Numbered from the stretch's first letter, positions 1 through 8,159 are shown. The stretch is DNA of 64,000 nt from Litchfieldella qijiaojingensis (GCF_014651875.1 NZ_BMXS01000022.1:16819-80818); one strand, 5' to 3'. Translations and numbers: made by a program. The notes: generated by a model not told the origin, from the letters alone.

Positions 1-238
1 CAAGCGCGGCGCGCCGGGCACCTCGATTCAGATCCCGATGATGCACAAGCACGACGAGGGATTTCGTTCGCACTACATCACACTGGAGATGCGTATCGAG
101 GATGCCCCTCGTCATGACGAGATCGTCGTGGCCTTGGGTGCCGCCGACGGGGGCCGCCTGCATCCACGCATCGGCAATCGCTATCAGGACCTGCAGGAAC
201 TGGCCGCCGAGGCCGCTCGCGACGGCAACGACGACTAA
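1..238 (+). CDS. AA_synth (DUF1185-type) family protein, C-terminal part
   Basis: The reading frame is open from base 2 and ends at TAA 236-238, so only the last 78 residues are visible; the gene starts upstream of the window. The visible part has the pattern GAPGTSIQIPMMHK, then RSHY..LE.RI.DAPR.DEIVVAL, then ADGGR.HPRIG. I recognise this as the C-terminus of the family called amino acid synthesis protein (Pfam AA_synth). The biochemical role of the family is not established. It is the first visible gene of a same-strand run with a hydrolase, an aldehyde dehydrogenase and a flavin reductase, so a catabolic role in that operon is inferred. Confidence 0.7.
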   Translation, partial: KRGAPGTSIQIPMMHKHDEGFRSHYITLEMRIEDAPRHDEIVVALGAADGGRLHPRIGNRYQDLQELAAEAARDGNDD

Positions 239-380
239 GGCTTGTCTGAAAAGTCGCCGAGCGATGGCCAGACAAGGCAAAAATCAGCGAGAAGACGGAG
301 TTTACGTGGGTGTAAATGAGTACTTTGAGCTGATTTTTAACGCCGTATGGGCGAGCGCAGGCAGTTTTCAGACAGAGCCT
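238..380. repeat. Palindromic intergenic repeat, copy A (143 bp)
   Basis: The outer ends AGGCTTGTCTGAAAA (238-252) and TTTTCAGACAGAGCCT (365-380) are inverted repeats. Inside them AAAAATCAGC and GCTGATTTTT form a second inverted pair. The centre, 297-319, reads GGAGTTTACGTGGGTGTAAATGA and contains the hairpin TTTAC..GTAAA. The same 23 bases occur at 29565-29587 in another palindrome of nearly equal length. It fills the whole gap between the AA_synth gene and the hydrolase, so it may affect the shared transcript. Confidence 0.75.
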
Positions 381-398
381 AAGACCCGAGGAGGCAGC

Positions 399-1226
399 AT
401 GAAACTCACCAATGCGCGCAAGGCCCCCGACGGGACGCGCTACTGGCGACAGGGACAGGGCACGCCGGTGGTTCTCATCCACGGCGTGGGCCTCGACGCC
501 ACCATGTGGCAATTGCAAGTCAGCGCCCTGGCACAACGCCATGAGGTGATTGCCTACGACATGCTGGGACATGGCGACAGCGCCCTGCCCCGGGAAAACG
601 CCGGGCTGGATGACTATGCGGACCAATTGACGGCACTGCTCGACCACCTGGGATTCGAGCGGGTTGCCGTGGTGGGCTTCTCGATGGGCGGGTTGGTGGC
701 ACGAGCCTTCGCCCTGCGTTACCCACAGCGCCTGGCGGCGATGGTGGTGCTATCCAGCGTCTTCGAGCGCGATGCGAGTCAGCGTGCCGGGGTGCAACAG
801 CGTTTGGCCCAGACTCGCGAGCAGGGCCCCGCGGCCAACGTCGACGAAGCCTTGAAGCGCTGGTTCAGCCCGGCGTTCCACCATGCTCACCCGGGGCGGA
901 TTGCCAAGATCCATGAAACCGTCAGCAACAATCATCCGCAAGGGTATTACCGAAGCTACGCCCTATTCGGTACCCAGGACGATTTCGGCGCCGAGCGGTT
1001 GCAGACGATCCGCGTGCCGGTGCTGGTCGCCACCGGTGAGCTGGACCCAGGCTCCACTCCGCGCATGGCCCGAGCGCTTGCCGAGCGCCTGCCCAATGCC
1101 GAAGTGCATATCTTGCCCGGCCAGCGGCATATGGTGCCCATGGAAGCTCATGAAGCCGTCAATGCCATGCTGCTGCGTTTTCTCGCCAAGGTCTTTGCCC
1201 GCGACTCGTTCAAGGAGGCACTCTGA
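399..1226 (+). CDS. Alpha/beta-fold hydrolase
   Basis: A 275-residue alpha/beta hydrolase. The oxyanion segment LIHGVG, the nucleophile elbow GFSMGG (Ser95), the acid in GELDPG (Asp216) and the general base in GQRHMVP (His244) complete a normal catalytic triad. The start at 399 is chosen because GAGGAGG lies just upstream and because the longer open frame runs back through the palindromic repeat. The stop overlaps the next ATG by one base (TGATG), so the two are probably translationally coupled. Enol-lactone hydrolases of the PcaD type and RutD-like enzymes look similar; with a flavin reductase and a CMD-family protein in the same operon, hydrolysis of a ring-cleavage or ring-oxidation product is plausible but unproven. 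Confidence 0.85.
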   Translation: MKLTNARKAPDGTRYWRQGQGTPVVLIHGVGLDATMWQLQVSALAQRHEVIAYDMLGHGDSALPRENAGLDDYADQLTALLDHLGFERVAVVGFSMGGLVARAFALRYPQRLAAMVVLSSVFERDASQRAGVQQRLAQTREQGPAANVDEALKRWFSPAFHHAHPGRIAKIHETVSNNHPQGYYRSYALFGTQDDFGAERLQTIRVPVLVATGELDPGSTPRMARALAERLPNAEVHILPGQRHMVPMEAHEAVNAMLLRFLAKVFARDSFKEAL

Positions 1227-2704
1227 TGGGTCTGGATACACTACGCATGTATATCGACGGAGAGTGGGTCACCGCCCGTTCGGGCGCCACCTTCGATAGT
1301 TACGACCCTTCCACTGGCGAGGTCTGGTGCCGCCTGCCGGATGCCGACGCTGAGGATGTCGATGCTGCCGTACAAGCCGCCCAGCGCGCCTTCGAAGCTC
1401 CCGCCTGGGCCGGGCTCACTGCCACTGCACGCGGCAAGCTGCTGCACCGGCTCGGCGAGCAGATCGTCGAGCACGGTGAGGAACTCGCCCAGTTGGAAAG
1501 TCGCGACAACGGCAAATTGATTCGCGAGACACGCGGCCAGGTCGGCTACCTTCCCGAGTTCTTCCATTACAACGCCGGGCTGGCGGACAAGGTCGTCGGC
1601 GAAACCCTGCCGCTGGACAAAGCGGACATGTTCGGCGCTACCGTGCGTGTCCCGCTCGGCGTGGTGGCAGCGATCATTCCGTGGAACAGCCCGCTGTACC
1701 TGACCGCCATCAAGCTCGCTCCGGCGCTGGCCGCCGGCAACACCGTGGTCATCAAGCCCTCGGAGCATGCCTCTGCCAGCCTGATCAGGCTGATGCGCCT
1801 GGTCGAGCAAGCCGGCTTCCCGCCAGGGGTGGTCAACCTGGTCACCGGCTTCGGTCCAACCACCGGCGCGGCACTCACCGGCCATCCGTTGGTGCGCAAG
1901 ATCGCCTTCACCGGCGGCGCCGGGGCCGCTCGCCACGTAGTACGCAACAGCGCCGAGAACTTCGCCAAGCTGTCACTGGAACTGGGCGGCAAGTCTCCCA
2001 ACATCCTGTTCGAGGATGCCGACCTGGACAGCGCCATCAATGGCGTGGTGGCCGGCGTGTTCGCTGCGTCCGGGCAGAGCTGTGTAGCCGGCTCACGCCT
2101 CCTGGTCCAGCGCGGCATCTACGACGACGTCGTCGAGCGGCTCTGCAAGCGTGCGCGGACCATCCGCATCGGCGATCCCGCCGATGCCGAAACCGAAATG
2201 GGCCCCATGGCAACCCAAGCTCAGTTGGAGATCGTCGAGCGTATGGTCACGCAGGCACAAGCCGACGGCTCACGGCTGCTGCATGGTGGCGAGCGGCCGG
2301 CCATCGAGCGGGGCTGGTACTACACCCCGACGATCCTGGCCTGCGAATCGCATGACATTCCGATCATGCAGGAGGAAGTCTTCGGCCCGGTGGTGGCGGT
2401 GATCCCCTTCGATGACGAGGCCGAGGCACTGCGCCTGGCCAACGATACCGAATATGGCCTTGCCGCCGGTATCTGGACGCGGGATCTCGGACGCGCCCAT
2501 CGCCTCGGCCGTGACATTCGTGCCGGCATCCTGTGGGTCAACACCTACCGTGCGGTCTCGGCCATGGCACCGATCGGCGGCTTCGGCGCCAGCGGCTACG
2601 GCCGCGAGTGCGGCATCGACGCGGTGCGCGATTACACCGAGCTCAAGACCCTGTGGATCAACTTGTCCACACAACCTATGCCCGACCCTTTCATCATGCG
2701 TTGA
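1226..2704 (+). CDS. Aldehyde dehydrogenase family protein
   Basis: A 492-residue NAD(P)-dependent aldehyde dehydrogenase of normal length. The catalytic cysteine lies in SGQSCVAGSR (Cys286) and the general-base glutamate in LELGGK (Glu252). The substrate-anchoring segment PWNSPLYLT, the cofactor-binding FTGG and the C-terminal EEVFGPV are all present. It oxidises an unidentified aldehyde to a carboxylate. It begins within the stop of the hydrolase gene and is followed after 14 bases by the flavin reductase. A second enzyme with closely similar motifs is encoded at 44567-46123; both sit in catabolic clusters of unknown substrate. Confidence 0.9.
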   Translation: MGLDTLRMYIDGEWVTARSGATFDSYDPSTGEVWCRLPDADAEDVDAAVQAAQRAFEAPAWAGLTATARGKLLHRLGEQIVEHGEELAQLESRDNGKLIRETRGQVGYLPEFFHYNAGLADKVVGETLPLDKADMFGATVRVPLGVVAAIIPWNSPLYLTAIKLAPALAAGNTVVIKPSEHASASLIRLMRLVEQAGFPPGVVNLVTGFGPTTGAALTGHPLVRKIAFTGGAGAARHVVRNSAENFAKLSLELGGKSPNILFEDADLDSAINGVVAGVFAASGQSCVAGSRLLVQRGIYDDVVERLCKRARTIRIGDPADAETEMGPMATQAQLEIVERMVTQAQADGSRLLHGGERPAIERGWYYTPTILACESHDIPIMQEEVFGPVVAVIPFDDEAEALRLANDTEYGLAAGIWTRDLGRAHRLGRDIRAGILWVNTYRAVSAMAPIGGFGASGYGRECGIDAVRDYTELKTLWINLSTQPMPDPFIMR

Positions 2705-2718
2705 GTGCGGAGCGAACC

Positions 2719-3225
2719 ATGATCGATACCCAACGTTACAAGCAAGTTCTCGGCGCGTTCCCGACCGGTGTCACCGTCATCACGGCCCTTGATGAAGACG
2801 ACCGTCTCGTCGGCTTCACCGCCAGCGCCTTCTCGGCGGTGTCGATGGACCCGCCGCTGGTGCTGGTGTGTCCCAGCCTGAGCTCGGACTCCTATCCGGT
2901 CATCAAGCGCAGCGGCCGCTTCGCGGTACATATCCTCGGCCACGACCAGCAGTCCATCGCCTATCGCTTCGCCGGCAAAGGTCGCGACAAGGTCGAAGGA
3001 GTCGCCTGGCAACGCTCCATGCACGGCAACGCCATTCTCGACGGCGCCACGGCCTACCTGGAATGCCAATTATGGGAAGACTACCCGGGGGGCGATCACG
3101 CCATCATAGTGGGAGAAGTACAGAGACTATGGGTGGGTGACGACAAGATCGACCCACTGCTTTATTGCCGAGGAAAGATGGACAAACTACCCGAGGCCTT
3201 CCGTTCGACGGTGGCCACGGTCTGA
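2719..3225 (+). CDS. Flavin reductase family protein (FMN-binding split barrel)
   Basis: A 168-residue protein of the HpaC/NtaB/RutF type. The N-terminal FPTGVTVIT, GFTASAFSAVSMDPPLVLVC and FAVHILG segments are the usual flavin-binding signature. Such proteins reduce FMN or FAD with NAD(P)H and hand it to a separate monooxygenase. No monooxygenase gene is visible, so the partner probably lies upstream of the window. The ATG at 2719 is supported by the family N-terminus; the longer open frame lies inside the preceding gene. It belongs to the operon with the hydrolase and aldehyde dehydrogenase. Confidence 0.88.
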   Translation: MIDTQRYKQVLGAFPTGVTVITALDEDDRLVGFTASAFSAVSMDPPLVLVCPSLSSDSYPVIKRSGRFAVHILGHDQQSIAYRFAGKGRDKVEGVAWQRSMHGNAILDGATAYLECQLWEDYPGGDHAIIVGEVQRLWVGDDKIDPLLYCRGKMDKLPEAFRSTVATV

Positions 3226-3247
3226 CCCAAGCACCGAAGAGGCACAC

Positions 3248-3637
3248 ATGTCACAACAACGTTTCGAAAAGGGTCTGGACAAGCGTCGCCGCGTACTCGG
3301 CGCCGAATACGTCGACCAGTCGCTCCGCAATGCCGACGACTTCACTCGTCCGCTTCAGCAGTTGGTCACCGAGTACTGCTGGGGAGAGGTGTGGCAGCGC
3401 GATGGGCTCAGTGACCGTGAGCGCAGCATGATAAACTTGGCCATGATCACCGCCCTGAATCGTCCTCACGAGCTGCGTCTGCACATTCGTGGAGCGATCA
3501 ACAATGGCCTCAGCGTCGAGGAGATACGTGAGATCCTGCTGCAAACGGCGGTCTACTGCGGCGTACCGGCGGCCATCGACGCGTTCCGTAATGCCCGCGA
3601 GGTGCTGACCGAAATGGGCGAGCTAGGGAAGCGCTGA
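3248..3637 (+). CDS. Carboxymuconolactone decarboxylase family protein
   Basis: A 129-residue helical protein of the PcaC/CMD family. The visible signature is LSDRERSMINLAMITALNRPHELRLHI followed by GLSVEEIREILLQTAVYCGVPAAIDAF, which is the CMD core with the conserved histidine. PcaC decarboxylates gamma-carboxymuconolactone in the beta-ketoadipate pathway. No other pca genes are visible, so the actual substrate is uncertain. The last codons and the TGA coincide with the end of a partial palindromic repeat (from base 3624), so the C-terminal LGKR may have been supplied by that repeat. Confidence 0.85.
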   Translation: MSQQRFEKGLDKRRRVLGAEYVDQSLRNADDFTRPLQQLVTEYCWGEVWQRDGLSDRERSMINLAMITALNRPHELRLHIRGAINNGLSVEEIREILLQTAVYCGVPAAIDAFRNAREVLTEMGELGKR

Positions 3638-3668
3638 AGAAATCGACGAGCATGCTCAAGCGCAAGGC
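3624..3668. repeat. Partial copy of the palindromic repeat (left half)
   Basis: The segment starts TAGGGAAGCGCTGAAGAAAT and continues CGACGAGC, then TCAAGC and CAAGGC. It matches the left half of copy C at 13377-13421 almost base for base. The right half is missing. It overlaps the stop codon of the CMD-family gene and lies before the GntR gene. Confidence 0.6.
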
Positions 3669-3694
3669 ACCACTATGGACCAGGAGATGTAACG

Positions 3695-4432
3695 ATGCGA
3701 AGAGCGCTGCAGGATGACAGTCTCAAGGTCACGCGCAATCAACCCACCCTCCGCGAGATGGTGCTGGACAAGCTGCGCCAGGCGATCATGAGTTTCCAGT
3801 TGCTGCCCGGAGACCGTCTGGTGGAACGCGACCTGTGCGAGCGCCTGGGTGTCAGCCGCACTTCAGTGCGTGAAGCCTTGCGTCATCTCGAAGCCGAGGG
3901 TCTTGTCGAGCATGTTGGTACCCGTGGGCCACGAGTCGCCGTGATCACGCTGGAAGACGCTCGCGATATCTACGAGCTGCGTTGCATGCTGGAAAGCATG
4001 GTGGTTCAGCTCTTTACCCAAAAAGCGAATCGTCGCCAGATGGCGGAGCTGGACCGAGCATGGGAGATCCTCAAGGATACCCTCCGCGAAGGAGACACTC
4101 ATGAGATCGTCGAAGCGGTCAGTGACTTCTATGGCGTGCTCTACGACGGTGCCGGCAACCGCATCGCCGGGCAAGTGCTCAGTCAGTTGCAAGCACGCGT
4201 CAACTACCTGCGCGCTACCTCGGTCTCCCAGCAAGAACGTTCCTCCGACAGTTTTCGCGAGATGGAACGCATCGTCGAGGCGATCAAGGCTCGGGATCCA
4301 GCCGCTGCCCATGAAGCTTGCGTAGAACACATCCAGGCAGCCGCCAAGGTCGCCTTGGCAGCCCTGGCCGCCAAGAATGACCAATCGCCTGAATCGATCA
4401 CATCACCGCTGCGAGTCGAAACCACGCTGTAG
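3695..4432 (+). CDS. GntR-family transcriptional regulator (FCD/FadR type)
   Basis: A 245-residue regulator. Residues about 15-80 form the GntR winged helix (LREMVLDKLRQAI, then PGDRLVERDLCERLGVSRTSVREALRHLEAEGLV). The rest is a helical effector-binding FCD domain (YELRCMLE..., final H in CVEHIQAA). CAGGAGATG stands 8-14 bases before the ATG. It lies at the end of the hydrolase/aldehyde dehydrogenase operon and is the natural candidate to repress it in response to a pathway intermediate. No operator was identified. The C-terminal 20 residues are less conserved and their frame runs close to the next gene. Confidence 0.88.
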   Translation: MRRALQDDSLKVTRNQPTLREMVLDKLRQAIMSFQLLPGDRLVERDLCERLGVSRTSVREALRHLEAEGLVEHVGTRGPRVAVITLEDARDIYELRCMLESMVVQLFTQKANRRQMAELDRAWEILKDTLREGDTHEIVEAVSDFYGVLYDGAGNRIAGQVLSQLQARVNYLRATSVSQQERSSDSFREMERIVEAIKARDPAAAHEACVEHIQAAAKVALAALAAKNDQSPESITSPLRVETTL

Positions 4433-4442
4433 CGAGGCGCTC

Positions 4443-5000
4443 ATGCAACACTACTGCTGTCGTTGCGGCCATCATCCACTCGACCTCGGTATCCCCGAAG
4501 GCGATACGCATGAGCGTCAGCACTGCGGTGCCTGTGGTCACGTTTACTACGACAATCCGCGGGTGATCGCCGGCGCCATCATCGAACGCGAGGGGCACTT
4601 GCTGCTATGTCAGCGCGGCATTCCGCCGCGTGTCGGTACCTGGACCCTGCCGGCGGGTTTCATGGAACGAGGAGAGAGCGTCGAGGAAGCCGCCCAGCGA
4701 GAAGTCCGGGAGGAGACCGGCATCGACGCCGAGATTCTCACGCCTTACTCGATTTTCAGTGTCCCACCGACCAACGAGCTCTATATCATCTATCGCGCAC
4801 GCCTGCTGGAATGGAACGAGCCGCCCGGCCACGAGACACTGGCCGTGAAGTGGTTTCGCGCCGAAGACATTCCCTGGGATGCGATCTTCTACCCCGCCAT
4901 TCGTCAGATTCTCGAGCGCTATATCGACGAACATGCCGGTGGCACCTACGGCATCTATACCGGCAGCATGGAGAGCGGCACCATACACTTCATGCGCTAA
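4443..5000 (+). CDS. Nudix hydrolase with N-terminal zinc ribbon
   Basis: A 185-residue protein. An N-terminal zinc ribbon is formed by CCRCG (residues 5-9) and CGACG (about 28-32). The Nudix box GFMERGESVEEAAQREVREE (continuing TGID) has all the metal-binding glutamates. The layout matches the NudC/YjaD-like and ADP-ribose/NADH pyrophosphatase-like subgroup often found beside ribBA. It probably hydrolyses a nucleoside diphosphate derivative; the substrate cannot be read from sequence. ATG 4443 is preferred because the longer frame extends into the GntR gene. Confidence 0.85.
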   Translation: MQHYCCRCGHHPLDLGIPEGDTHERQHCGACGHVYYDNPRVIAGAIIEREGHLLLCQRGIPPRVGTWTLPAGFMERGESVEEAAQREVREETGIDAEILTPYSIFSVPPTNELYIIYRARLLEWNEPPGHETLAVKWFRAEDIPWDAIFYPAIRQILERYIDEHAGGTYGIYTGSMESGTIHFMR

Positions 5001-5011
5001 CCCCGTCCCGA

Positions 5012-6118
5012 TCAGACGCCTTGGGAGGGGGGAACGATCTCAATCACCTCCAGTTCGAACCCGGCCAACCCCTTGTAGTTCAAAGGCGCTCCCATGAGCC
5101 GCAACTTGCCGACGCCGAGATCGGCGAGAATCTGCGATCCGGTACCAGTGTTGGAGTAGCGCCGCTGGGGATTGCCGCTCGGCGGCTTATTGAGGCGCGT
5201 AGCCCGCGACAGCAGGCTCTGGGACGACTCATGGCTGGCGAGTATCACCACCACTCCATGCCTTTCCGACGCCACGGCCTCCAACGACGACCATAGCGAC
5301 CATGCCTTGGGCCCCTGGTACTCGGCCCCCACCAGATCGCGCAGAGGATCCATGGCATGGACCCGCACCAGCGTTGGCCTGTTGACGTCCATTTCCCCCA
5401 TGGTCAGCGCCAGGTGTGCCTCACCGCTGATGGTGTCTTCGTAAGTGTGCAGAGTGAACTCACCATGCACGGTCTGTAGTGGCTCCTGCCCTGTAGGCAC
5501 CACCGTCTTCTCGGTGGCCAAACGGTACTGGATCAGGTCGGCGATAGTGCCGATACGCAATTCATGACGACGAGCGAAGGCCTCCAGTTCGGGACGACGC
5601 GCCATGCTGCCGTCGTCGTTCATGATCTCGACGATCACCGCCGCCGGCTCGAGGCCGGCCAATCGGGCCAGATCGCACCCCGCCTCGGTGTGGCCGGCGC
5701 GGCTCAATACCCCGCCGTCGCGTGCGCGTAACGGAAAGACATGACCAGGCTGCACCAGATCTCGAGGATGGGCGTCCGGTGCCACCGCCGCCTTCACCGT
5801 GGTCGCACGATCCGCCGCGGAAATTCCGGTGGTCACGCCCTCGCGCGCCTCGATGGACACCGTGAACGCCGTGGCGAAGCTGGCACCGTTGTTCTCGACC
5901 ATCGGCGCCAGTCCCAACTGTTCGCAGCGCGGACCGCTCAGCGTCAGGCAGATCAGGCCGCGGGCATGGGTGGCCATGAAGTTGATCGCCTCGGGAGTGA
6001 CGAAGTCGGCGGCCATCACGAGATCGCCCTCGTTCTCTCGGTCCTCATCGTCGAGCAGGATGACCATTCGCCCACGACGGATATCGTCGATGATGTCTTC
6101 GATTCGATCGAATGCCAT
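5012..6118 (-). CDS. ribB: 3,4-dihydroxy-2-butanone 4-phosphate synthase with degenerate GTP cyclohydrolase II domain
   Basis: A 368-residue two-domain protein. The N-terminal RibB domain (about 1-200) has the acidic loop DDEDRENEGDLV, RGLICLTL, GISAADRA and RAGHTEAGCDLARLAG, so it should convert ribulose 5-phosphate to the riboflavin precursor. The C-terminal half aligns with GTP cyclohydrolase II, but the zinc/catalytic segment, normally HSECLTGD...RCDCG, reads VHAMDPLRDLVGAEYQG: the zinc cysteines are gone. This second domain is therefore not expected to be an active cyclohydrolase and a separate ribA is needed. It is convergent with the Nudix gene and divergent from the DUF1330 gene. Confidence 0.93.
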   Translation of the reverse strand: MAFDRIEDIIDDIRRGRMVILLDDEDRENEGDLVMAADFVTPEAINFMATHARGLICLTLSGPRCEQLGLAPMVENNGASFATAFTVSIEAREGVTTGISAADRATTVKAAVAPDAHPRDLVQPGHVFPLRARDGGVLSRAGHTEAGCDLARLAGLEPAAVIVEIMNDDGSMARRPELEAFARRHELRIGTIADLIQYRLATEKTVVPTGQEPLQTVHGEFTLHTYEDTISGEAHLALTMGEMDVNRPTLVRVHAMDPLRDLVGAEYQGPKAWSLWSSLEAVASERHGVVVILASHESSQSLLSRATRLNKPPSGNPQRRYSNTGTGSQILADLGVGKLRLMGAPLNYKGLAGFELEVIEIVPPSQGV

Positions 6119-6219
6119 AACGCCTCCGGCCCCTCGGTATGTAACGGCCCTATGCCATATAATGCGCCGTCATTTTGGCATACCATAATACAAACAGCCA
6201 CCACCAGCCGGAGACCTCC

Positions 6220-6510
6220 ATGCCCAAAGGCTACTGGATCGCCAACATCACCGTGACCGACCCGCAATCCTATGCCGACTATCAAGCCCTGGCACCAGAG
6301 GCGTTCGCCCGTTTCGGCGCCAGATTTCTGGCTCGAGGCGGCAGGCGTATCGCCTTGGAAGGTCGCGAAACTCCCCAGAGAAGCGTCCTCATTGAGTTTC
6401 CCAGCTACGAACAGGCGCTCGATTGCTACCACTCCGAGGAGTATCAGCGAGCCAAGGCGGCGCGCTGCCATGCGGCGGAGGTGGACATCGTTATCATGGA
6501 AGGCATATAA
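6220..6510 (+). CDS. DUF1330 family protein
   Basis: A 96-residue protein with the DUF1330 pattern: KGYWIANITVTDPQSYADYQALAPEAF at the start, FLARGG, then VLIEFPSYEQALDCYHSEEYQRAKAAR. The fold is a dimeric ferredoxin-like alpha/beta barrel; its function is unknown. CCGGAGACC precedes the ATG. It is divergently transcribed from ribB, with about 100 bases between them that include a TATAAT hexamer at 6158-6163. Confidence 0.85.
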   Translation: MPKGYWIANITVTDPQSYADYQALAPEAFARFGARFLARGGRRIALEGRETPQRSVLIEFPSYEQALDCYHSEEYQRAKAARCHAAEVDIVIMEGI

Positions 6511-6580
6511 GCCACTGCGAGACTGAGGGGCCAATGCTATGCTGCCTGAGGTTCCCAACAGTTAACCGTGAGCTTTCAGC

Positions 6581-7336
6581 ATGCCCCACTCAGGCGCAGG
6601 AGAAAGTCCGACCTACCGGCTGTTCTACTCACCGGACAGCGCCAACCTGGTGATACGCATGGTGTTGGAAGAGGTGGGCGCCACCTACCGGGAAGTGCGA
6701 GTCGACCGCGCCAAAGGCGGCCTCGACGATCCGGCGTTTCGGGCATTGAATCCCCAGGGGCTGTTACCGGTACTGGTAGATGAAACCCAGGATGTGACCT
6801 TGTTCGAGACTGGGGCCATCTTGCTACACCTGAGCGAGCGGCATGACAGCATCAGGATCGCTGATCCGACGCAGAGAGGGCCCTTCCTCGCCTGGTTGTT
6901 CTTTCTTTCCAACACCTTGCATGCCGACCTGCGAGTGCGTTTCTACACCTGGCGCTATGCCGAGGTCACGGCGGAGATCCTGCACCTAAGAGATAGGCTG
7001 GCTCGCCGAGTTCAGCAGCATCTGCAACTGCTCGAGGAACTTGCTGGTCATGGCCGGGGAGACAGCTTGCTGCCAAGCGGCCCCAGCGTACTCGACCCTT
7101 ATCTGGCCTGCCTGATTCGCTGGATGCAGCTCTATCCTCTCGACAGCCCTCTGCACGATATCCGCTGGGACGAACTGCCCAATCTCGTCCGCCTGATGAC
7201 ATATTTGGAAGGCAAGCCCGCCATCCGCCGCGCCGCGTTGGACGAGGGCATCGAGGGACGCCTGTTTCTCGCTCCCGACTATCCCCTCGGTGATCCGAAC
7301 CAGATCGTGGGACACGCCCCGAGCCAAACCGACTAA
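6581..7336 (+). CDS. Glutathione S-transferase family protein
   Basis: A 251-residue protein. The N-terminal thioredoxin-like domain (about 10-90) shows YRLFYSPDSANLVIRMVLEEVGATY, NPQGLLPVLVDE with the cis-proline, and LFETGAILLHLSE, the glutathione-contact Glu-Thr. A helical C-terminal domain follows. The usual N-terminal catalytic Tyr/Ser/Cys position is occupied by SPDSAN, so a serine may serve. Substrate unknown; a detoxification or dehalogenation-type role is generic for the family. The gene is convergent with the NrdJb gene. Confidence 0.85.
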   Translation: MPHSGAGESPTYRLFYSPDSANLVIRMVLEEVGATYREVRVDRAKGGLDDPAFRALNPQGLLPVLVDETQDVTLFETGAILLHLSERHDSIRIADPTQRGPFLAWLFFLSNTLHADLRVRFYTWRYAEVTAEILHLRDRLARRVQQHLQLLEELAGHGRGDSLLPSGPSVLDPYLACLIRWMQLYPLDSPLHDIRWDELPNLVRLMTYLEGKPAIRRAALDEGIEGRLFLAPDYPLGDPNQIVGHAPSQTD

Positions 7337-7358
7337 GCCACCTGGCGGCCCTCGCTTC

Positions 7359-8105
7359 CTAGCCGCACTTCGACCAACCGCAGCCGGCGTAACAGGTCGG
7401 GCAGCCGTCCATCATGATCAGGTCGCCGCGACACTCTGGGCAGTGGCCGACCACCACCGGGCCATCACTGTTTGCCTGCGCTTCACGTTCCTGGCGGACG
7501 ACTTCCTCGGGCTCCGGCGGCTGCCAGGGGTCGCTGTGTGCCAGGCGGTGAGCATAGCGATTGACCAACTCGTCAACCGGCACCTGGTTGCCGTCGATGT
7601 CGACGAAGCCACGGCGGTAGAGGATCTGCTGGATCGACCAGGCGATCGCTGCCACTTCGGAGTCGTGGAACATCGGCTTGCCCCAGCGGTTGGTGCCGCA
7701 ACGCACCAGACCCTTGTCCCAGGTCACCTTGCGCAAGTCGGCCAGCGCCTGGGTGACATAGCCGCCACGTGCCGCCAGGGACAGGCTGCGCATGGTGGCG
7801 GTGATCCACTGGTGCTCACTGGAGAGCTGGCCTGAGGGGAAAAAGAACTCCACCGGGCGCTCGATCACTACGTGCTTGCCGCCCAGCACGCCTTGGACCG
7901 GCATGAACGACACCAGCACGTAGACCTTCTTGCGGCCTTCGGCTCCAACGTAGGAGATCTTCTCCGACACCGCTTCCAGAGTACCCTCCGGGCGCGAGGG
8001 AATACGCACCGTAAGCGGGTTCTCATCGGCGAGCGGCTGTTCTTCTTGCACCGCCGCCTTCTTGATGCTCAGCGAGACGATCTTGGAGTTGATTTCAATG
8101 CTCAT
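7359..8105 (-). CDS. nrdJb: Class II ribonucleotide reductase small component NrdJb (TSCPD domain)
   Basis: A 248-residue protein matching the NrdJb component of the split, B12-dependent reductase known in Pseudomonas. It has the TSCPD-like core (VYVLVSFMPVQGVLGGK...VEFFFPSG; EHQWITATMRSLSLAARGG) and a C-terminal cysteine cluster (HCPEC..., then CPTCYAGCGWSKCG), probably a zinc finger or redox-relay tail. It lies 54 bases downstream of nrdJa on the same strand, so the two are co-transcribed. The C-terminal cysteines may re-reduce the active-site pair of NrdJa; that is inferred from other class II enzymes. Confidence 0.88.
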   Translation of the reverse strand: MSIEINSKIVSLSIKKAAVQEEQPLADENPLTVRIPSRPEGTLEAVSEKISYVGAEGRKKVYVLVSFMPVQGVLGGKHVVIERPVEFFFPSGQLSSEHQWITATMRSLSLAARGGYVTQALADLRKVTWDKGLVRCGTNRWGKPMFHDSEVAAIAWSIQQILYRRGFVDIDGNQVPVDELVNRYAHRLAHSDPWQPPEPEEVVRQEREAQANSDGPVVVGHCPECRGDLIMMDGCPTCYAGCGWSKCG

Positions 8106-8159
8106 CAGCGTAGCGCTCCAGAAGGTTGGGGGTCGACGCGAAACTGCCCGGCGGGCCGG

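Noticed and set aside
102..398. N-terminal extension of the alpha/beta hydrolase frame
   Set aside because: The extension runs through the AA_synth gene and palindromic repeat copy A, while ATG 399 has GAGGAGG and a normal family start.
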